From NCBI RefSeq assembly GCF_900474185.1, contig NZ_UCNW01000008.1, positions 434,001 to 498,000 on the forward strand: a DNA stretch of 64,000 nt. The letters are read 5' to 3'. Both the position numbers and the translations under genes were made by a program. Of the stretch, positions 61,408 through 64,000 are shown piece by piece (position 1 is the first letter of the stretch; the number at the start of each line of letters is the position of its first letter). The DNA comes from Synechococcus sp. UW69 (GTDB lineage Bacteria; Cyanobacteriota; Cyanobacteriia; PCC-6307; Cyanobiaceae). The notes beneath the pieces are model-generated. The model searched no databases, was not told the origin of the DNA, and saw only the letters and a list, made by a program, of their open reading frames with translations.

Positions 61408-61905
61408 GTGATCAACAAGAAGCGCTATCGACGCCACAATCGATCCAGACAGAAACCGAATGGGTTTTCAATGGTCGAGGTGCTGATTGCAGGGCTTCTC
61501 CTGGCGTCTGCCTTAGCAGCCGTAAGCAGGATCTCTGTTGCAGCATTGAGTGGCAGTGCTCGATTATCAGATCGAGCAAGAATCGAAGCAGCCATCAACG
61601 ACAATATTCAAACCATGCAGAAAGAAGATTCCTACTATACCGATAGCTTTATTGTCCAACAAGGAGGAGATGAAGCATTCCAAAATGCCTGCTCCAATCC
61701 GCCAGAAGCACTCAGCCAACACCTCCAAGCGGTTGCACCTCAACCACGCGAGACATCGATCCAACGGACATTTGATGTGAGCTCGGTGTCCGGAATTTTA
61801 CGAATTATTTATAGCTTCGATGGCCCAGAACAACAGATAAAAACAGAAAAAAGAATAATTGAAATGTCTCCAAACTTTGCCGCCAAATGCTACAGCACAA
61901 CATGA
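61408..61905 (+). CDS. Minor prepilin, PilV/GspI-like (165 aa)
   Basis: Leader MINKKRYRRHNRSRQKPNG is strongly basic; mature FSMVEVLIAGLLLASALAAV with Glu5. The body is short with Cys near the middle (NACSNPPE) and the C-terminus (KCYSTT). GTG start. The stop overlaps the next ATG by four bases. Fits the V/I position in a minor-pilin cluster of order PilE/X/V/U-W. Confidence 0.85.
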   Translation: MINKKRYRRHNRSRQKPNGFSMVEVLIAGLLLASALAAVSRISVAALSGSARLSDRARIEAAINDNIQTMQKEDSYYTDSFIVQQGGDEAFQNACSNPPEALSQHLQAVAPQPRETSIQRTFDVSSVSGILRIIYSFDGPEQQIKTEKRIIEMSPNFAAKCYSTT

Positions 61906-62549
61906 CAAAAACAGAAAACGGCTTTTCGCTACTCGAAATGCTTGTGGGAATAGCAATTATTACAATCGGCTTATCAGCCACAATTCCCTCTTATATGCGG
62001 AACATGCGCCAGGGAGAAGTAGATCGCTACACCCAACAATTGGAGGCAGGATTTTTCGGACTTAGAGCTAAGCTTGGTCGACAGAAGACCAGTTGCACGT
62101 TGAAATTCGACCAGAATGGACTGGATAATTTTGTTGCTCCAACTGACTTGGTAGAAATGCAAAAATACCCTGGGCGAATTGAATGCTGCAACAGTGATAT
62201 TGAAGCAGCAGGCCAAGCCAGCGGGTGTGCCAATGGGCCGGAAATTGGTGCATTACTAGCACAAGGCCAACCAGCAGAAGAACAACCCAAAATCATCCGC
62301 GAGCGATCCTTACGCCTCCTCGACCAAGAAGGAACACCAGAATCGCAAGCGGTGGAGGTGGCTGTGAATCTCCGTCGCTATGAGCTCACGCCTCCGGGAA
62401 CGAGCACGATGTCGGATGACCTGATTTTTCTAATCCGATCGACCAACACCCAGGGACAACGACTGCGCACACGCTGCCTGCAAATATCAGGAACTGGAAC
62501 TGTCATCCGCGCCAGTTGGGACGCTTCATCATCAAGGTGCGAGAAATAA
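61902..62549 (+). CDS. Minor prepilin, GspH/FimU-like (215 aa)
   Basis: Leader MTKTENG, then FSLLEMLVGIAIITIGLSAT with Glu5. The body includes LRAKLGRQKTSCTLKFDQNG, CCNSDIEAAGQASGC and a C-terminal CLQISGTGTV strand, resembling FimT/FimU/GspH folds. ATG overlaps the upstream stop. It precedes the vWA protein by 92 nt. Confidence 0.85.
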   Translation: MTKTENGFSLLEMLVGIAIITIGLSATIPSYMRNMRQGEVDRYTQQLEAGFFGLRAKLGRQKTSCTLKFDQNGLDNFVAPTDLVEMQKYPGRIECCNSDIEAAGQASGCANGPEIGALLAQGQPAEEQPKIIRERSLRLLDQEGTPESQAVEVAVNLRRYELTPPGTSTMSDDLIFLIRSTNTQGQRLRTRCLQISGTGTVIRASWDASSSRCEK

Positions 62550-62641
62550 AAATCTCACCCACTCCTCATAACATCATCATCCCAAACTCATATCATCAAC
62601 TTCAAAAACAACGATAGTAAAAGGATCAAGCTATACGGGTC

Positions 62642-64000
62642 ATGAAATCAAGAACCTTGCTTGCCCATATCCCTCAAAAACCAGAGAAAAATGGCTTTGC
62701 AGGCATGAGTGAATTGGTGATTGCTGCAGGGGTCGGAACACTCTTAATCATGGCCTCTGGGGTAGCACTGCAATCCACTGGAACACTTATTAAGCAGTCC
62801 GAAGAAAAAACAACACTCCGTCAAAACTCAACCAATGGCCTGCGATTACTACGTTCAGAAGTTGAACGAAGCATGCACCTTGTGATCAACAAGACAGAAG
62901 CCTTTACAGAAGAGCAAGCCCATATCAATCTAAGCGACAGTCGGTATACATCACTGCTAGATGAATGCAATCAGTTGGCTGGGGCCCGACCCTTCAAACC
63001 GCTTTTCGGAGTGAAAATGGTCGAGCTCAATAAACCCGTTTTATACGGCATGAGTTTGAGATCAGGTGGTTACACCATTGAGCGATGCGGAGCACCACTG
63101 GATCCGGATGGAAAATACAACGAAACGGCGAATGTTTTCCTTTCTCGCGTCCTGGAAGACATCGGCGCCATTCCCTGCCGCAAGGAAAGCGAACTCAATG
63201 AAGGTGAAAGCCTGGCCACCGTGTGTGAAGAGGATGGTCCGACTAGGGCTGAGATTCTGAACAGCACGGATTTCACCTTCACGGCAGGCAAAACACCAAG
63301 CCGAACGGAGCGTCAACCCGGACTACGCATTGAAACCGACACCAACTACAAATTGGTGAAATTCATTGACCCGACGGAAACTGGCGAGGGTCAAAATGAA
63401 GATACCATCACCGAAAGCTTCATCAACAAGCTCGGCGTTGGTGACAAGCAAGTGACCTACCAACCGCTTTATTTCACCGCCTTCGCACGTGCCGACAAAC
63501 GCGTTGACAACTTCGGGGAAGGAGACCAAGGAGGGCCTCTTAACGGTGCTTTCTTCCAAAACATTGCGAGCAGCAATGTTCGCTTTGTGCTCGACGGATC
63601 AGGCTCCATGAGTGCCTGTGTGATGTGGGGCGATGGCTACGGGGCCTGGAGAACCTTCTACGATCCAAACAAGAAGAGATATCGCGATACTCGAAAAATT
63701 TGCGCACTGACAAGAATGGAGGCTCTTATCAGTGAGATGACAATGATCCTAGAACAATTGCCAGACAACACGAATATCGGGATCGCAGCTTTTAGCTCTG
63801 GCAGCTACCAAAACAATAAAGAGTGGGCAGAATCGTCCGACGGTTTGGTTCGCCTAGGCGACGCCGGCAAACGTGATTCAGCCTTGGCATTTGTGAACAG
63901 TCTTGATGCAGGAAAAGTCAGCAGATGGGGAGGAACAGACCCGTGGTTATCCATTGAAAATGTCTTCAACGACAAACAAACCGATACCCTTTATCTACTC
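62642..64000 (+). CDS. Prepilin-like protein with a von Willebrand A domain (runs off window)
   Basis: 453 codons visible, no stop. The N-terminus (MKSRTLLAHIPQKPEKNG then FAGMSELVIAAGVGTLLIMA) is a prepilin-like leader and helix, with Glu at mature position 6 rather than 5. A linker domain of about 290 residues with cysteines follows. A vWA domain then begins near residue 313 with the metal site FVLDGSGSMS (Asp318, Ser320, Ser322) and continues with NIGIAAFSSG. vWA domains in pilus-tip proteins such as PilY1 or modular streptococcal pilins mediate adhesion. The rest of the metal site and C-terminus lie beyond the window. Confidence 0.82.
   Translation, partial: MKSRTLLAHIPQKPEKNGFAGMSELVIAAGVGTLLIMASGVALQSTGTLIKQSEEKTTLRQNSTNGLRLLRSEVERSMHLVINKTEAFTEEQAHINLSDSRYTSLLDECNQLAGARPFKPLFGVKMVELNKPVLYGMSLRSGGYTIERCGAPLDPDGKYNETANVFLSRVLEDIGAIPCRKESELNEGESLATVCEEDGPTRAEILNSTDFTFTAGKTPSRTERQPGLRIETDTNYKLVKFIDPTETGEGQNEDTITESFINKLGVGDKQVTYQPLYFTAFARADKRVDNFGEGDQGGPLNGAFFQNIASSNVRFVLDGSGSMSACVMWGDGYGAWRTFYDPNKKRYRDTRKICALTRMEALISEMTMILEQLPDNTNIGIAAFSSGSYQNNKEWAESSDGLVRLGDAGKRDSALAFVNSLDAGKVSRWGGTDPWLSIENVFNDKQTDTLYLL

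Overview
The window looks like a chromosome segment of a marine picocyanobacterium, most likely a high-GC marine Synechococcus. Chlorophyll synthase (chlG), phylloquinone methyltransferase (menG), the cytochrome b6f subunit petP, a lumenal pentapeptide protein and a clpR-clpP pair mark it as an oxygenic cyanobacterium. The tight, GC-rich gene packing fits the marine group. Species cannot be fixed from the sequence alone.

Layout. 1-16.9 kb is core: an RNA methyltransferase cut by the window edge, tRNA-Leu(CAG), murA, tRNA-Leu(CAA), argD, folC, a minus-strand group (FAD oxidase, amidohydrolase, DUF4359), tRNA-His, a dgcN-dgcA pair, miaB, then the wall and division run ddl-hyp-ftsQ-ftsZ, the SRP RNA gene and panB. 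16.9-18.3 kb is gene-poor, with three very small genes and a hairpin-rich segment ending in a terminator. 18.3-24.3 kb is core again: hemW, a PIN/TRAM protein, clpR-clpP, ilvC, cobD.

24.3-43.3 kb is accessory DNA broken only by comEC and glyQ. It opens with surface-polysaccharide glycosyltransferases and a P-loop protein. A relic island follows at the 3' end of tRNA-Ser(CGA), about 27.48-31.11 kb. It is bounded by a 12-bp direct repeat and holds a truncated hsdR, a YgjP-like metallohydrolase, a PD-(D/E)XK nuclease, a zinc-ribbon protein and a striking row of seven hairpins. The second element, about 33.99-43.28 kb, is integrated inside the first codons of glyQ. It supplies a new glyQ start and has displaced the old one to its far end. 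It carries two tyrosine recombinases, repeated arm-type sites near both ends, many small AT-rich unknown genes, a TPR membrane protein and repeated operator-like motifs.

43.3-54.2 kb is core: a hypothetical protein, menG-hisF, petP-chlG-pbp, rsmB, an alkyltransferase-like protein, trmH, an ABC permease and a sensor kinase. 54.2-64 kb is a type IV pilus or pseudopilus locus. A four-gene minus-strand minor-pilin operon and a plus-strand series (a PilA-like pilin, several minor pilins, and a prepilin-like protein with a von Willebrand A domain running off the window) flank a response regulator and histidine kinase that may control them.
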